NCBI RefSeq assembly: GCF_012034205.1
Contig: NZ_JAATEM010000003.1
Location: 1-64,000 of the forward strand
DNA length: 64,000 nucleotides
Direction of reading: 5' to 3'
From: Streptomyces composti
GTDB lineage: Bacteria; Actinomycetota; Actinomycetes; Streptomycetales; Streptomycetaceae
Both the position numbers and the translations under genes were made by a program. A model generated the notes under the pieces. That model had not been told where the DNA came from, made no database searches, and saw only the letters and a list, made by a program, of their open reading frames with translations. Positions 17,359-27,262 of the stretch are shown piece by piece (position 1 is the stretch's first letter; each line of letters opens with the position of its first letter).

Positions 17359-18297
17359 ATGCTCACGGACATGGCCGCTCTCGGATGGCTCACCCCCCGT
17401 AGGCGCTCCGCCACGGCGCGGAGCGTGTTGGCAGGCGAGGCCTCGGCGGAGGCAGCACGCAAGTCCACCACCGACGTACTCGACCGCGAAGACGCCGGAC
17501 GCGAACCGGAGTTCCCGGTCCACGGTGACGAGCGGGCCGCGGCGTTCTTCGACCTGGACAACACGGTGATGCAGGGCGCGGCCCTGTTCCACTTCGGGCG
17601 CGGGCTGTACAAGCGGAAGTTCTTCGACACCCGTGAGCTGCTGCGGTTCGCCTGGCAGCAGGCCTGGTTCCGGCTGGCCGGGGTGGAGGACCCCGAGCAC
17701 ATGCAGGAGGCGCGCGACTCCGCGCTCTCCATCGTCCAGGGACACAAGGTCGCCGAACTGCAGGCCATCGGCGAGGAGATCTACGACGAGTACATGGCCG
17801 AGCGCATCTGGCCCGGCACCCGGGCCCTCGCCCAGGCCCACCTCGACGCCGGGCAGAAGGTGTGGCTGGTGACCGCCGCGCCGGTGGAGATCGCCCAGGT
17901 CATCGCGCGGCGCCTGGGCCTGACCGGCGCGCTCGGCACGGTCGCCGAGTCCATCGACGGCGTCTACACCGGCAAGCTCGTCGGCGAGCCCCTGCACGGC
18001 CCGGCCAAGGCCGAGGCGGTGCGCGCCCTGGCGGCCGCCGAGGGGCTGGACCTCTCCCGCTGCGCCGCCTACAGCGACTCCCACAACGACATCCCGATGC
18101 TGTCCCTGGTCGGTCACCCCTACGCGATCAACCCCGACAGCAAGCTCCGCAAGCACGCCCGCGCCATGGACTGGCGCCTGCGCGACTACCGCACCGGCCG
18201 CAAGGCGGCCAAGGTCGGCATTCCCGCCGCGGCGGGCGTCGGCGCGGTCGCCGGCGGCACGGCAGCGGTCATCGCGGTGCACCGCCGCCGCCGTTGA
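17359..18297 (+). CDS. HAD-IB family hydrolase with C-terminal membrane segment
   Basis: A 312-residue phosphatase of the HAD subfamily IB (phosphoserine phosphatase-like). After about 55 variable residues come FFDLDNTVMQGAA (motif I), VWLVTAAPVE (motif II), a Lys in GPAKAEAVR, and AYSDSHNDIPML (motif IV). The last 30 residues hold an Ala/Gly/Val hydrophobic helix ending in HRRRR, suggesting membrane anchoring. It is divergent from the glutaredoxin gene. The substrate is unknown. Confidence 0.85.
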   Translation: MLTDMAALGWLTPRRRSATARSVLAGEASAEAARKSTTDVLDREDAGREPEFPVHGDERAAAFFDLDNTVMQGAALFHFGRGLYKRKFFDTRELLRFAWQQAWFRLAGVEDPEHMQEARDSALSIVQGHKVAELQAIGEEIYDEYMAERIWPGTRALAQAHLDAGQKVWLVTAAPVEIAQVIARRLGLTGALGTVAESIDGVYTGKLVGEPLHGPAKAEAVRALAAAEGLDLSRCAAYSDSHNDIPMLSLVGHPYAINPDSKLRKHARAMDWRLRDYRTGRKAAKVGIPAAAGVGAVAGGTAAVIAVHRRRR

Positions 18298-18401
18298 GCC
18301 GGAACTCCCTCCCGCACCCGGTGCGGAGCGGCCCGTGCGGACGGGGCCGCGCCGACTCCGCGTCGGCAAATGCGGGGTCCGGGCGGGCGTAGCGTAGGTG
18401 T

Positions 18402-19397
18402 ATGACGACGTACGGATCCTTTCCCGGCACGCGGCCCCGGCGGCTGCGGACCACCCCCGCGATGCGTCGGATGGTCGCCGAGACCAGGCTGCACCCCGCC
18501 GACCTCATCCTGCCCGCCTTCGTCCGCGAGGGCGTGAGCGAACCGGTGCCGATCGGCTCGATGCCCGGAGTCGTGCAGCACACGCGGGACAGTCTGAAGA
18601 AGGCCGCGGCCGAGGCCGTGGCGGCCGGGGTCTCCGGGATCATGCTGTTCGGGGTGCCCGAGGAGTCGAAGAAGGACGCCGTCGGCACGCCGGGCACCGA
18701 CCCCGACGGCATCCTGCAGGTGGCCCTGCGGGACGTGCGCGCCGAGGTCGGCGACGACCTGCTGGTGATGTCCGACCTGTGCCTTGACGAGACGACCGAC
18801 CACGGCCACTGCGGCGTCCTCGACGAGCAGGGCCGCGTCGACAACGACGCCACCCTCGAACGGTACGCGGAGATGGCCCGGGTGCAGGCCGAGGCGGGCG
18901 CCCATGTGGTCGGCCCCAGCGGCATGATGGACGGCCAGATCGGCGTCATCCGCCAGGCCCTCGACCGGGCCGGTCACCAGGACGTGGCGATCCTCGCCTA
19001 CACCGCCAAGTACGCCTCCGCCTTCTACGGCCCCTTCCGGGAAGCCGTCGCCTCCTCGCTCAAGGGCGACCGCAAGACCTACCAGCAGGACCCGGCCAAC
19101 ACCCGCGAGTCCCTGCGCGAGCTGGCGCTGGACCTCGAGGAGGGCGCCGACATGGTGATGGTCAAGCCGGCCGGCCCCTACCTGGACATCCTGGCCCGCG
19201 TCGCGGACGCGGTGGACGTGCCGGTCGCCGCGTACCAGATCTCCGGCGAGTACGCGATGATCGAGGCCGCCGCCGAGAAGGGCTGGATCGAGCGCGACCG
19301 GGCGATCATGGAGGCCCTCACCGGCATCAAGCGCGCCGGCGCCCGGAACATCCTCACCTACTGGGCGACGGAGGTCGCGCAGAAGCTGCGCGACTGA
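18402..19397 (+). CDS. hemB: delta-aminolevulinic acid dehydratase (porphobilinogen synthase)
   Basis: A 331-residue cytosolic enzyme condensing two 5-aminolevulinates into porphobilinogen. The two active-site lysines lie in [13 protein letters not shown] and [12 protein letters not shown]. The metal loop reads [14 protein letters not shown]: two of the three zinc Cys are kept and the middle one is Asp, a hybrid between the zinc and magnesium types. It has its own ATG 104 bp after the HAD gene and lies near, but not in, the rex operon. Confidence 0.96.
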   Translation: MTTYGSFPGTRPRRLRTTPAMRRMVAETRLHPADLILPAFVREGVSEPVPIGSMPGVVQHTRDSLKKAAAEAVAAGVSGIMLFGVPEESKKDAVGTPGTDPDGILQVALRDVRAEVGDDLLVMSDLCLDETTDHGHCGVLDEQGRVDNDATLERYAEMARVQAEAGAHVVGPSGMMDGQIGVIRQALDRAGHQDVAILAYTAKYASAFYGPFREAVASSLKGDRKTYQQDPANTRESLRELALDLEEGADMVMVKPAGPYLDILARVADAVDVPVAAYQISGEYAMIEAAAEKGWIERDRAIMEALTGIKRAGARNILTYWATEVAQKLRD

Positions 19398-19574
19398 CCG
19401 CGGGCGCGGGCTGCGCGACCGACGGCAGCGGCGGGCTGCGCGACCGACCGCCGGGTGGGCGTCGCTCCTGACGGCTGGGGTGCGGGCGTCCGCATCGCGG
19501 AAACGAGTGCTTGTAGGACGCAGGTATTCCTTAGGGTGCGGGGACACCACGCCGCCGCAGCCCGGGAGCCTGTC

Positions 19575-20771
19575 ATGACCGTCACCGCGTCCGCGTCCGT
19601 GCCCCTGCTCGCCGCACGCGCCCGGAACACCGGCGGTTCGCCCGTGCGGGACATCCTGGCGGTGACCGCCCGCCCCGAGGTGATCAACTTCGCGGGCGGG
19701 CTGCCCGCACCCGAGCTGTTCGACACCGAGGGGATCGCGGCGGCGTACCGGGCGGTGCTCGACGAGAGACCCGCGCAGGCGCTGCAGTACTCCACCACCG
19801 AGGGCGAGCCCGCACTGCGGGCCGCCCTCGCCGCCCGCACCGGGGCCCGCGGCCTGCCCACCACCGCCGACGACCTCCTCGTCACCACCGGCTCCCAGCA
19901 GGCCCTGTCCCTGCTCGCCACCGCACTGCTGGAACCCGGCGACACCGTGTTGGTCGAGAGGCCCTGCTACCTCGCCGCCCTCCAGGCCTTCCGGCTCGCC
20001 GGAGCCCGGGTGCTGGCCGTCCCCGGCGACGAGCACGGCCTCGACCCCGAGGCGCTGGACTTGCTCGTCGCCCGCGAGCAGCCCAAGCTGCTCTACCTGG
20101 TGCCGACCTTCCAGAACCCCACCGGCCGCACCCTGCCCCCGGACCGGCGGGCCGCCGTCGCCCGGGTCGCCGCACGGCGCGGCCTGTGGATCGTCGAGGA
20201 CGACCCCTACGGCGAGCTGCGCTACGAGGGCGAGCGCGTGCCCTGGATCGCCTCGCTGCCCGGCGCCGAGGACCGCACCGTGCTGCTCGGCAGCTTCTCC
20301 AAGGTCATGGCACCCGGCCTGCGCCTCGGCTGGCTGCGCGCCCCCGCCGGGCTGCGCCGCGCCTGCGCGGTGGTCAAGCAGGCCGCCGATCTGCACACCC
20401 CCACCGTCAACCAGCTCGCCGCCGCCCGCTATCTCGCCGACCACGACCTGGACGCCCACGTCCGCCGCGTCGCCGGCGTCTACGGCGCCCGTCGCGACGC
20501 CATGCTCACCCACCTGCCCGCCGCCCTGCCCGAGGGCTCGGTGTGGACCCGGCCCGAGGGCGGCATGTTCCTGTGGGTGCGGCTGCCCGCCTCGTACGAC
20601 ACCACGGCGCTGCTTCCGCAGGTGGTCCGCGAGGACGTCGCCTACGTCCCCGGCGCCCCCTTCTACGCCGACGGCCCCGACCGCTCCACCCTGCGGCTCT
20701 GCTTCGTCACCCAGACCCCGGACGAGATCGCGGAGGGGCTGCGCAGACTCCGGGCCGGTCTCACGGCGTAG
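19575..20771 (+). CDS. PLP-dependent aminotransferase class I/II
   Basis: A 398-residue fold-type I aminotransferase of the LysN/2-aminoadipate and MocR-related group, without an HTH domain. The start is INFAGGLPAPELFD. The PLP region shows TTGSQQALSLLA and PTFQNPTGRTL, followed by VEDDPYGELRYEG. The Schiff-base lysine is in LLGSFSKVMAPGLRLGW, and the C-terminal Arg is in STLRLCFV. The ATG at 19575 gives the standard N-terminus. The amino donor is not predictable. Confidence 0.9.
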   Translation: MTVTASASVPLLAARARNTGGSPVRDILAVTARPEVINFAGGLPAPELFDTEGIAAAYRAVLDERPAQALQYSTTEGEPALRAALAARTGARGLPTTADDLLVTTGSQQALSLLATALLEPGDTVLVERPCYLAALQAFRLAGARVLAVPGDEHGLDPEALDLLVAREQPKLLYLVPTFQNPTGRTLPPDRRAAVARVAARRGLWIVEDDPYGELRYEGERVPWIASLPGAEDRTVLLGSFSKVMAPGLRLGWLRAPAGLRRACAVVKQAADLHTPTVNQLAAARYLADHDLDAHVRRVAGVYGARRDAMLTHLPAALPEGSVWTRPEGGMFLWVRLPASYDTTALLPQVVREDVAYVPGAPFYADGPDRSTLRLCFVTQTPDEIAEGLRRLRAGLTA

Positions 20772-21020
20772 CTCGTCCGGAGGGCGAGGCGCCGGGGCGC
20801 GGACGGTGCCCTCGACGAAGCACCCGCGGGTGCCCGCCCGGCGGGACGGAAGCGGGCCCGGACCAGCGTGCCGGGGGACCGCCGCGGTCATCGGGGTGCG
20901 GAGGGAGCCGCGCGCGCCGAGGGCGCCGGCCACCTCCGGCGGCGGCAACGAGCGGCGGCCTGTCCTCGCCTCGGGGGAGAGGAGGGGCCGCACCCGTATG
21001 TCAGCCGTCCGCTGTGGCGG

Positions 21021-22784
21021 TCAGAGGCGCTCGGGCGTCCGGATGCCCAGCAGCGCCATGCCCTGGCGCAGCGTCGCCGCCGTCACGTCGCACAGGAACA
21101 GCCGGTTGGCCACCTGCTCCGGCGACTGGGCCTTCAGCACCGGGCACTTGTCGTAGAAGGCGGTGTACAGCGACGCCAGCTGGTACAGGTAGGCCGCCAG
21201 CTTGTGCGGGGCGTACTCGCGGGCCGCCTCCGCCACCGTCTCCGCGAACGCGTCCACATGCAGTCCCAGGGCGCGCTCCGCCTCGTGCAGCGGCAGCTCC
21301 GGGTGCGCGGCCGGACGCGCGTCCTCGGGGGCCTTGCGGAGGATCGACCGGATCCGGGCGTAGGCGTACTGCAGATACACCGAGGTGTCGCCGTTCAGCG
21401 AGACCATCTGGTCCAGGTCGAACTTGTAGTCCCGGTTCGCCGACGTCGACAGGTCCGCGTACTTCACCGCGCCGATGCCCACCTGCGCCCCGCGCTCGGC
21501 GATCTCCTCCTCCGACAGGTCCTGCGCCTTCTCCCGCACGACCGCCGAGGCACGCTCGATCGCCTCGTCCAGCAGGTCCACCAGCCGGACCGTCTCGCCC
21601 TCACGGGTCTTGAACGGCTTGCCGTCCTTGCCCAGGACCGTGCCGAACGCCAGCTGGTACGCCTTGACGTCGTCGTTCAGCCAGCCCGCCCGGCGGGCCG
21701 TCTCGAACACCATCTTGAAGTGCAGCGACTGGCGGGCGTCCACCACGTAGATCAGGCTGTTCGCCTTCAGGTTGAACACCCGGTCCCGGATCGCCGACAG
21801 GTCCGTCGCCGCGTAGCCGAAGCCGCCGTCCGACTTCTGCACGATCAGCGGCACCGGCTTGCCGTCCGGGCCCTTGATGTCGTCGAAGAACACGCACAGC
21901 GCGCCCTCCGAGCGCACCGCGACACCCGACTCCTCCAGCAGCCGGCAGGTCTCCGCCAGCATGTCGTTGTAGCCGGACTCGCCGACGATGTCCTCGTCGC
22001 GGATCTCCATGTCCAGCTTCTCGAACACGGAGAAGAAGTAGATCTTCGACTCGTCGACGAACTTCTGCCACATCCGAAGCGTGTGCGGGTCGCCCGCCTG
22101 GAGGTCCACCACACGGCGCCGGGCCCGGGTCTTGAAGTCCTCGTCGGAGTCGAACAGCTTGCGCGCGGCCTTGTAGAGGCGGTCGAGGTTCGACATCGCC
22201 TCCTCGCCGGTGACCTCGGCCTCCTTGTGGTCCAGCTCGTGCGGGTGCTCGTCCAGGTACTGGATGAGCATGCCGAACTGGGTGCCCCAGTCGCCGATGT
22301 GGTGGCGGCGGATCACGTTCTCGCCGGTGAACTCCAGCAGTTTCGCCACCGAGTCACCGATCACCGCCGAGCGCAGATGCCCGACGTGCATCTCCTTCGC
22401 CACGTTCGGCTGCGCGTAGTCGATCACCGTGGTGCCCGGGTGCTCCGCGTACGGCACACCGAGGCGGCCCGCCTCGTCGGCGTAACGCGCGGCCAGATTC
22501 CGGATGATCGCCTCGTCCGCGATCGTGATGTTGAGGAAGCCCGGCCCGGACACCTCGATGTCCTTGATCACATCGCCGGTGGTCACCCGCGCCACCACCT
22601 CGGCCGCCAGCTCCCGCGGATTGGCCTTCGCCTTCTTCGCCAGCGCCAGGATGCCGTTGGCCTGGTAGTCCGCCCGGTCGCTTCGTCGCAGCAGCGGGTC
22701 CGCGGCCGCCTCGGGCCGGACGGCCGAGATCGCGGACGCGAGCTGCTGCTGGACGGTGTCGCTCAGGGAGGTGACCGAGGCCAT
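21021..22784 (-). CDS. argS: arginyl-tRNA synthetase
   Basis: A 587-residue class I synthetase charging tRNA-Arg. The N-terminal Add-1 domain is followed by the HIGH motif in [16 protein letters not shown], then [14 protein letters not shown] and the family-typical [18 protein letters not shown] is replaced by a degenerate site ([12 protein letters not shown]), as in most bacterial ArgRS. The C-terminal anticodon domain ([14 protein letters not shown]) ends [19 protein letters not shown]. It is divergent from lysS across about 170 bp. Confidence 0.97.
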   Translation of the reverse strand: MASVTSLSDTVQQQLASAISAVRPEAAADPLLRRSDRADYQANGILALAKKAKANPRELAAEVVARVTTGDVIKDIEVSGPGFLNITIADEAIIRNLAARYADEAGRLGVPYAEHPGTTVIDYAQPNVAKEMHVGHLRSAVIGDSVAKLLEFTGENVIRRHHIGDWGTQFGMLIQYLDEHPHELDHKEAEVTGEEAMSNLDRLYKAARKLFDSDEDFKTRARRRVVDLQAGDPHTLRMWQKFVDESKIYFFSVFEKLDMEIRDEDIVGESGYNDMLAETCRLLEESGVAVRSEGALCVFFDDIKGPDGKPVPLIVQKSDGGFGYAATDLSAIRDRVFNLKANSLIYVVDARQSLHFKMVFETARRAGWLNDDVKAYQLAFGTVLGKDGKPFKTREGETVRLVDLLDEAIERASAVVREKAQDLSEEEIAERGAQVGIGAVKYADLSTSANRDYKFDLDQMVSLNGDTSVYLQYAYARIRSILRKAPEDARPAAHPELPLHEAERALGLHVDAFAETVAEAAREYAPHKLAAYLYQLASLYTAFYDKCPVLKAQSPEQVANRLFLCDVTAATLRQGMALLGIRTPERL

Positions 22785-22955
22785 AAGTAGGGGTGCCGTT
22801 CTCCTCGTGGGGATGGATAGACCCCGTCAGTATCCCACGGGGGGTAAAGCCGTTTTCCCGGGCGCGTGCCGGTCTGGGAGAATGGCCGGGGCGGTACTCG
22901 TCAGTACCTTCCATCAGCATCAGATCCCGCCCCAGGAACTCCAGAAAAAGAGGAC

Positions 22956-24695
22956 GTGCCGATCGTGGCTCAGAGCACCGAGACCACCGACTGGGTCTCC
23001 CGTTTCGCGGATGAGGTCATCGAGGAGTCGGAGCGCCGGGCCCCGGGCAAACCTGTCGTCGTCGCGTCCGGTCTCTCCCCCTCCGGCCCGATCCACCTCG
23101 GCAACCTGCGCGAGGTCATGACCCCGCACCTGGTCGCCGACGAGATCCGCCGCCGCGGGTACCAGGTCCGGCACCTGATCTCCTGGGACGACTACGACCG
23201 CTACCGCAAGGTGCCGGCCGGCGTCACCGGGATCGACGAGACCTGGGCCGAGCACATCGGCAAGCCCCTCACCTCCGTCCCCGCCCCCAAGGGCTCCCCC
23301 TACCCGAACTGGGCGGAGCACTTCAAGGCCGCGATGATCGAATCGCTGGGCGAGCTGGGCGTCGAGTTCGACGGGATCAGCCAGACCGAGCAGTACACCT
23401 CCGGCGCCTACCGCGAGCAGATCCTGCACGCCATGCGGCACCGCAACGAGATCGACGCGATCCTCGACCAGTACCGCACGAAGAAGGCCCCGGCCAAGAA
23501 GTCCCAGAAGCCCGTCGACGAGGCCGAACTCGAGGCCGCCGAGGGCTCCGGCGCCGCCACGGAGGACGACGGCAGCTCCGGCTCGGCCGGCTACTTCCCG
23601 TACAAGCCGTACTGCGGCAACTGCGAGAAGGACTTCACCACCGTCACCTCCTACGACGACGACTCCACCGAGCTGACCTACGCCTGCACCGCCTGCGGCT
23701 TCTCCGAGACCGTCCGGCTCGACGAGTTCAACCGCGGCAAGCTGGTCTGGAAGGTCGACTGGCCCATGCGCTGGGCCTACGAAGGCGTGGTCTTCGAGCC
23801 CAGCGGCGTCGACCACTCCTCACCCGGCTCGTCGTACCAGGTCGGCGGACAGATCGTCGGCATCTTCGGCGGCAAGCAGCCCATCGGGCCCATGTACGCC
23901 TTCGTCGGCATCAGCGGCATGGCCAAGATGTCCTCCTCGCGCGGCGGCGTCCCCACCCCCGCCGACGCGCTGAAGATCATGGAGCCCCAGCTGCTGCGCT
24001 GGCTCTACGCCCGCCGCAAGCCCAACCAGTCCTTCAAGGTCGCCTTCGACCAGGAGATCCAGCGTCTCTACGACGAGTGGGACCGCCTCGAGGCCAAGGT
24101 CGCCGACGGCACCGCACTGCCCGCCGACCGCGCCGCACACTCCCGCGCGGTGCGCACCGCCCGCGGCGAGCTGCCGTCCACGCCCCGCAAGCTGCCCTAC
24201 CGCACCCTCGCCTCCGTCGCCGACATCACCGCCGGCCACGAGGACCAGGCCCTGCGCATCCTCAGCGAGCTCGACCCGTCCCGGCCGCTCACCAGCCTCG
24301 ACGAGGTCCGCCCCCGCTACGACAAGGCCGAGGCGTGGATCAACACCCACGTCCCCGCCGACCAGCGCACCATCGTCCGCGACGAACCGGACGCCGAACT
24401 GCTGAAGTCCCTCGACGAGCGCAGCCGCGAATCCATCCGGCTCCTTCTCGACGGCCTCGCCGAGCACTGGTCCCTCGACGGGCTCACCCACCTCGTCTAC
24501 GGCGTCCCCAAGGTCCAGGCCGGCTTCTCCGCCGACGCCACGCCCAAGGAGCTGCCGCCGGAGATCAAGACCGCCCAGCGGGCCTTCTTCGCCCTGCTCT
24601 ACCAGCTCCTCGTCGGCCGCGACACCGGCCCGCGCCTGCCCACCCTGCTGCTCGCCGTGGGCCAGGAGAAGGTGCGGTACCTGCTCGGCGAGTGA
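22956..24695 (+). CDS. lysS: lysyl-tRNA synthetase, class I
   Basis: A 579-residue class I lysine-tRNA ligase, the archaeal-type enzyme rather than the usual bacterial class II form. The HIGH motif is SGPIHLGNLREV and KMSKS is GMAKMSSSRGG. A zinc ribbon has CGNC and CTAC pairs near residues 215-250. The GTG at 22956 follows AAGAGG closely; GTG 22965 (MAQSTETT) has better spacing and may be the true start. A strong terminator follows. Confidence 0.95.
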   Translation: MPIVAQSTETTDWVSRFADEVIEESERRAPGKPVVVASGLSPSGPIHLGNLREVMTPHLVADEIRRRGYQVRHLISWDDYDRYRKVPAGVTGIDETWAEHIGKPLTSVPAPKGSPYPNWAEHFKAAMIESLGELGVEFDGISQTEQYTSGAYREQILHAMRHRNEIDAILDQYRTKKAPAKKSQKPVDEAELEAAEGSGAATEDDGSSGSAGYFPYKPYCGNCEKDFTTVTSYDDDSTELTYACTACGFSETVRLDEFNRGKLVWKVDWPMRWAYEGVVFEPSGVDHSSPGSSYQVGGQIVGIFGGKQPIGPMYAFVGISGMAKMSSSRGGVPTPADALKIMEPQLLRWLYARRKPNQSFKVAFDQEIQRLYDEWDRLEAKVADGTALPADRAAHSRAVRTARGELPSTPRKLPYRTLASVADITAGHEDQALRILSELDPSRPLTSLDEVRPRYDKAEAWINTHVPADQRTIVRDEPDAELLKSLDERSRESIRLLLDGLAEHWSLDGLTHLVYGVPKVQAGFSADATPKELPPEIKTAQRAFFALLYQLLVGRDTGPRLPTLLLAVGQEKVRYLLGE

Positions 24696-24725
24696 GCCAC
24701 CGCGCTCCGCGTACGCCCACACAAC

Positions 24726-24759
24726 GAGGGGGCGCCCGGAATCCACCGGGCGCCCCCTC
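24726..24759. terminator. bidirectional terminator after lysS
   Basis: A perfect 14-bp stem (24726-24739 with 24746-24759) and AATCCA loop lie between convergent lysS and the DUF2637 gene. Confidence 0.85.
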
Positions 24760-24796
24760 CGCGTACTCCTGCGCTCCCGCCGCGGGCCGCCCCGCC

Positions 24797-26113
24797 TCAG
24801 GCGATGTGCTCCTCCGTCAGCTCGGCGTTCAGCCGGTTCGAGAAGCGGTCCATCATGCGCTTGGCCTCCGGACCGTCCAGCGTCACGCCGTAGACCGCCT
24901 CGACGTCCGCGGCGAAACCACGCGGCGTCGGCGTCCCGTTGCCGCCCTTCACCGACTCACGGAAGAGCCGGTAGAAGTCCTCCTCCGTCGGCCCCGCGGG
25001 CTCCGGCGCGCCCCCGCCCTCACCCAGCTCACGGGTCCGCCCGGGCGACACCGGGATGGGGAAACCGCCCGTCTCCTCCACCCCCGGATCCGGCGCCGGC
25101 GGCTCCTCCTGCTCCAGATACTCGTCCGCCTGCCGCTGCTCCTCCGCCCACTGGGCGTACTGCTCAGGGTCATAGGTCGGGTCGTAGTCGCCGTGGTACT
25201 CCACACTGCGCGGATCCCGCGCGTGCAGCCACGGATTCTGGTCCATCGCCGGGTCGTACGGCCCGTCCCCGTCGTACTGCGGGCCGGCCTCGAACTGCTG
25301 CTGCGGCTCGGCCGCCTGCCGCTCCAGCTCCAGACGCTGCTCACCCGCGGGCGCCGCCGCCTGCTGCGCCGTCCCCATGGCGCCGGCCGCCTCCGGCTGC
25401 GGCGCCGGGGGTATCAGCACCGGCTCGATGCCCGCCGCCGCCAGCCCCGCAGGCGCCGTCTCCGCCAGCGGCACCCCGTACTTCGCCAGCCGCAGCGGCA
25501 TCAGCGCCTCCACCGGCGCCTTGCGGCGCCAGGCCCGGCCGAACCGCGACCGCAGCCGCGCCTGATAGACCAGACGCTCCTGCTCCAGTTTGATCACCTG
25601 ATCGTAGGAGCGCAGCTCCCACAGCTTCATCCGGCGCCACAGCAGGAACGTCGGAACCGGCGACAGCAGCCACCGGGTCAGCCGCACGCCCTCCATGTGC
25701 TTGTCGGCCGTGATGTCCGCGATCCGCCCGATCGCATGCCGGGCCGCCTCCACCGCGACCACGAACAGCACCGGGATCACACCGTGCATCCCGACGCCGA
25801 GCGGATCCGGCCACGCCGCCGCACCGTTGAACGCGATCGTCGCCGCCGTCAGCAGCCACGCCGTCTGCCGCAGCAGCGGGAACGGAATGCGGATCCACGT
25901 CAGCAGCAGATCCAGCGCCAGCAGCACACAGATGCCGGCGTCGATACCGATGGGGAAGACATAACTGAAGTCGCCGAAGCCCTTCTTCAGGGCCAGCTCA
26001 CGGACGGCCGCGTACGAACCGGCGAAGCCGATACCGGCGATGATCACGGCACCGGTCACGACCACACCGATGAGAACCCGGTGCATCCGTGTCAGCTGCA
26101 GTGGCGCGGCCAC
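24797..26113 (-). CDS. DUF2637 membrane protein
   Basis: A 438-residue protein with four N-terminal membrane helices (roughly residues 12-34, 45-75, 80-100 and 110-130; e.g. HRVLIGVVVTGAVIIAGIGF) and a long acidic, Pro/Gln-rich cytosolic tail. The helices match DUF2637, known from actinomycete plasmid spread (Spd-like) proteins and many chromosomal copies. GTG 26113 is chosen because GGAGGGGAG lies 5 bp upstream; an ATG at 26149 is also in frame. A small C-terminal domain (GTPTPRGFAADVEAVYGV) resembles replication/transfer accessory regions. Role unknown. Confidence 0.75.
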   Translation of the reverse strand: MAAPLQLTRMHRVLIGVVVTGAVIIAGIGFAGSYAAVRELALKKGFGDFSYVFPIGIDAGICVLLALDLLLTWIRIPFPLLRQTAWLLTAATIAFNGAAAWPDPLGVGMHGVIPVLFVVAVEAARHAIGRIADITADKHMEGVRLTRWLLSPVPTFLLWRRMKLWELRSYDQVIKLEQERLVYQARLRSRFGRAWRRKAPVEALMPLRLAKYGVPLAETAPAGLAAAGIEPVLIPPAPQPEAAGAMGTAQQAAAPAGEQRLELERQAAEPQQQFEAGPQYDGDGPYDPAMDQNPWLHARDPRSVEYHGDYDPTYDPEQYAQWAEEQRQADEYLEQEEPPAPDPGVEETGGFPIPVSPGRTRELGEGGGAPEPAGPTEEDFYRLFRESVKGGNGTPTPRGFAADVEAVYGVTLDGPEAKRMMDRFSNRLNAELTEEHIA

Positions 26114-26252
26114 CCGTACTCCCCTCCGCATGCCTGTTCTTGCGCGCAACAGAGTGGCACATGTGTGCGGGGGACGGGTGGCCGGTTCTCGTTCGGCGCC
26201 GTGATCAGCACGTGCCGGGCAGCTCCGACGACGTGGCCGACGGCTCGGAGGA

Positions 26253-27128
26253 CTACTCCGAGGACTTGCCCGCCCCCGACGACGACTCGGACGACTCCGA
26301 CGACTTGGATGACTTGGATGACGCGGACGACTCGGACGAGGGCTTCGACGACGACTTGGACGGCGACTTCGACGACGACTTCGAACCGGACGAGCCGTTC
26401 GCCTTCGTCACCGCCGCCACCGCCTGCTTCGCCGCCGCCTTCGCGTCCTTCATCAGGTCGTCGGCGTCCGGCGTCTTGTCACCGGCCAGACCGGCACCGT
26501 TGTAGTCGAGCGTGACCACCACGTTCTCGACCCGCGCCACCACCGTCTGCTGCTTGAAGGTGCCTTCCTTCTTCTTCAGCTCGTAGCGCACCGCCGTGGC
26601 CTCGTCGCCCGTCCCCGCGACCGGCTCCGACTTCACGTCCCTGGCACCCTCGGACCCCTCGGCGGAGCGCACCTGCTTGCCGTAGTACTGCTTCGCCAGC
26701 TTGTCACCCGAACCACGCGTGACATCCGACTCGAAACGCAGCAGCGACACATTCAGCCAGCGGAACTGCGAACCCTTCACACCGTTGTTGTCGAGGCTGC
26801 TCCAGGAGCAGCTGGCCCGCGACGACACATCGTCCGAGCTGCCCTCCTTGCCCTTCTTCGCCTTCGGCACGAGCTCGTCGAGCATCTTCTCCGACAGCAC
26901 CTCGCAGGGCTCGGGCAGCGTCTTGAACGCCGCCGCCTGCACCGTCGGCGACGGGCTCTTCGAGGTCGAGACGGTCGCACCCGCGCCCTTGTCCTTGCCC
27001 TCGCCGGAGCCGGAGTCCGAGGAGCAGCCGGCGACCAGCATCACGGGGACGGCGGCCGCGCAGACAAGAACCCGGTTCAGGCGCCTGGTCCGCTGATCAC
27101 GCTGATCTCGCTGTGCTCGTCGCTGCAT
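26253..27128 (-). CDS. DUF3558-type lipoprotein with Ser/Lys-rich tail
   Basis: A 291-residue predicted lipoprotein. A basic N-terminus and hydrophobic stretch end in a lipobox LVAGC (Cys35), followed by a Ser/Gly linker and a domain of about 180 residues with two Cys (PEPCEVLSEKML and RASCSWSSLD) as in DUF3558. The last about 45 residues are almost only Ser, Lys and Glu in short repeats. ATG 27128 has GAAGGA upstream; ATG 27143 does not. The paralogue lies 134 bp upstream on the same strand. Confidence 0.8.
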   Translation of the reverse strand: MQRRAQRDQRDQRTRRLNRVLVCAAAVPVMLVAGCSSDSGSGEGKDKGAGATVSTSKSPSPTVQAAAFKTLPEPCEVLSEKMLDELVPKAKKGKEGSSDDVSSRASCSWSSLDNNGVKGSQFRWLNVSLLRFESDVTRGSGDKLAKQYYGKQVRSAEGSEGARDVKSEPVAGTGDEATAVRYELKKKEGTFKQQTVVARVENVVVTLDYNGAGLAGDKTPDADDLMKDAKAAAKQAVAAVTKANGSSGSKSSSKSPSKSSSKPSSESSASSKSSKSSESSESSSGAGKSSE

Positions 27129-27262
27129 GGTTCCTTCACTCATGACGCTCGTGTTCCCTGCGGTCGGAACGGGGTCCGAGGGGTCACGGTACGCGGTACG
27201 CCACTCGTGTGGTCTTCCTTCGCGGGACTTGCGGACGGCCGTGAAGAGCCCGTGGAGAGCCC

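Noticed and set aside
20820-20833. Perfect 14-bp palindrome GCACCCGCGGGTGC between the aminotransferase and argS genes
   Set aside because: Short GC-rich palindromes are frequent here; no partner copy or clear regulator consensus.
24797-26113. DUF2637 protein as a sign of an integrated plasmid
   Set aside because: No integrase, att repeats, replication or transfer genes nearby; chromosomal DUF2637 genes are common in Streptomyces.
26275-26345. GACGAC-rich repeats as a CRISPR or regulatory array
   Set aside because: They are codon repeats (minus-strand Ser and Ser/Glu codons) of the lipoprotein tail, without spacer structure.
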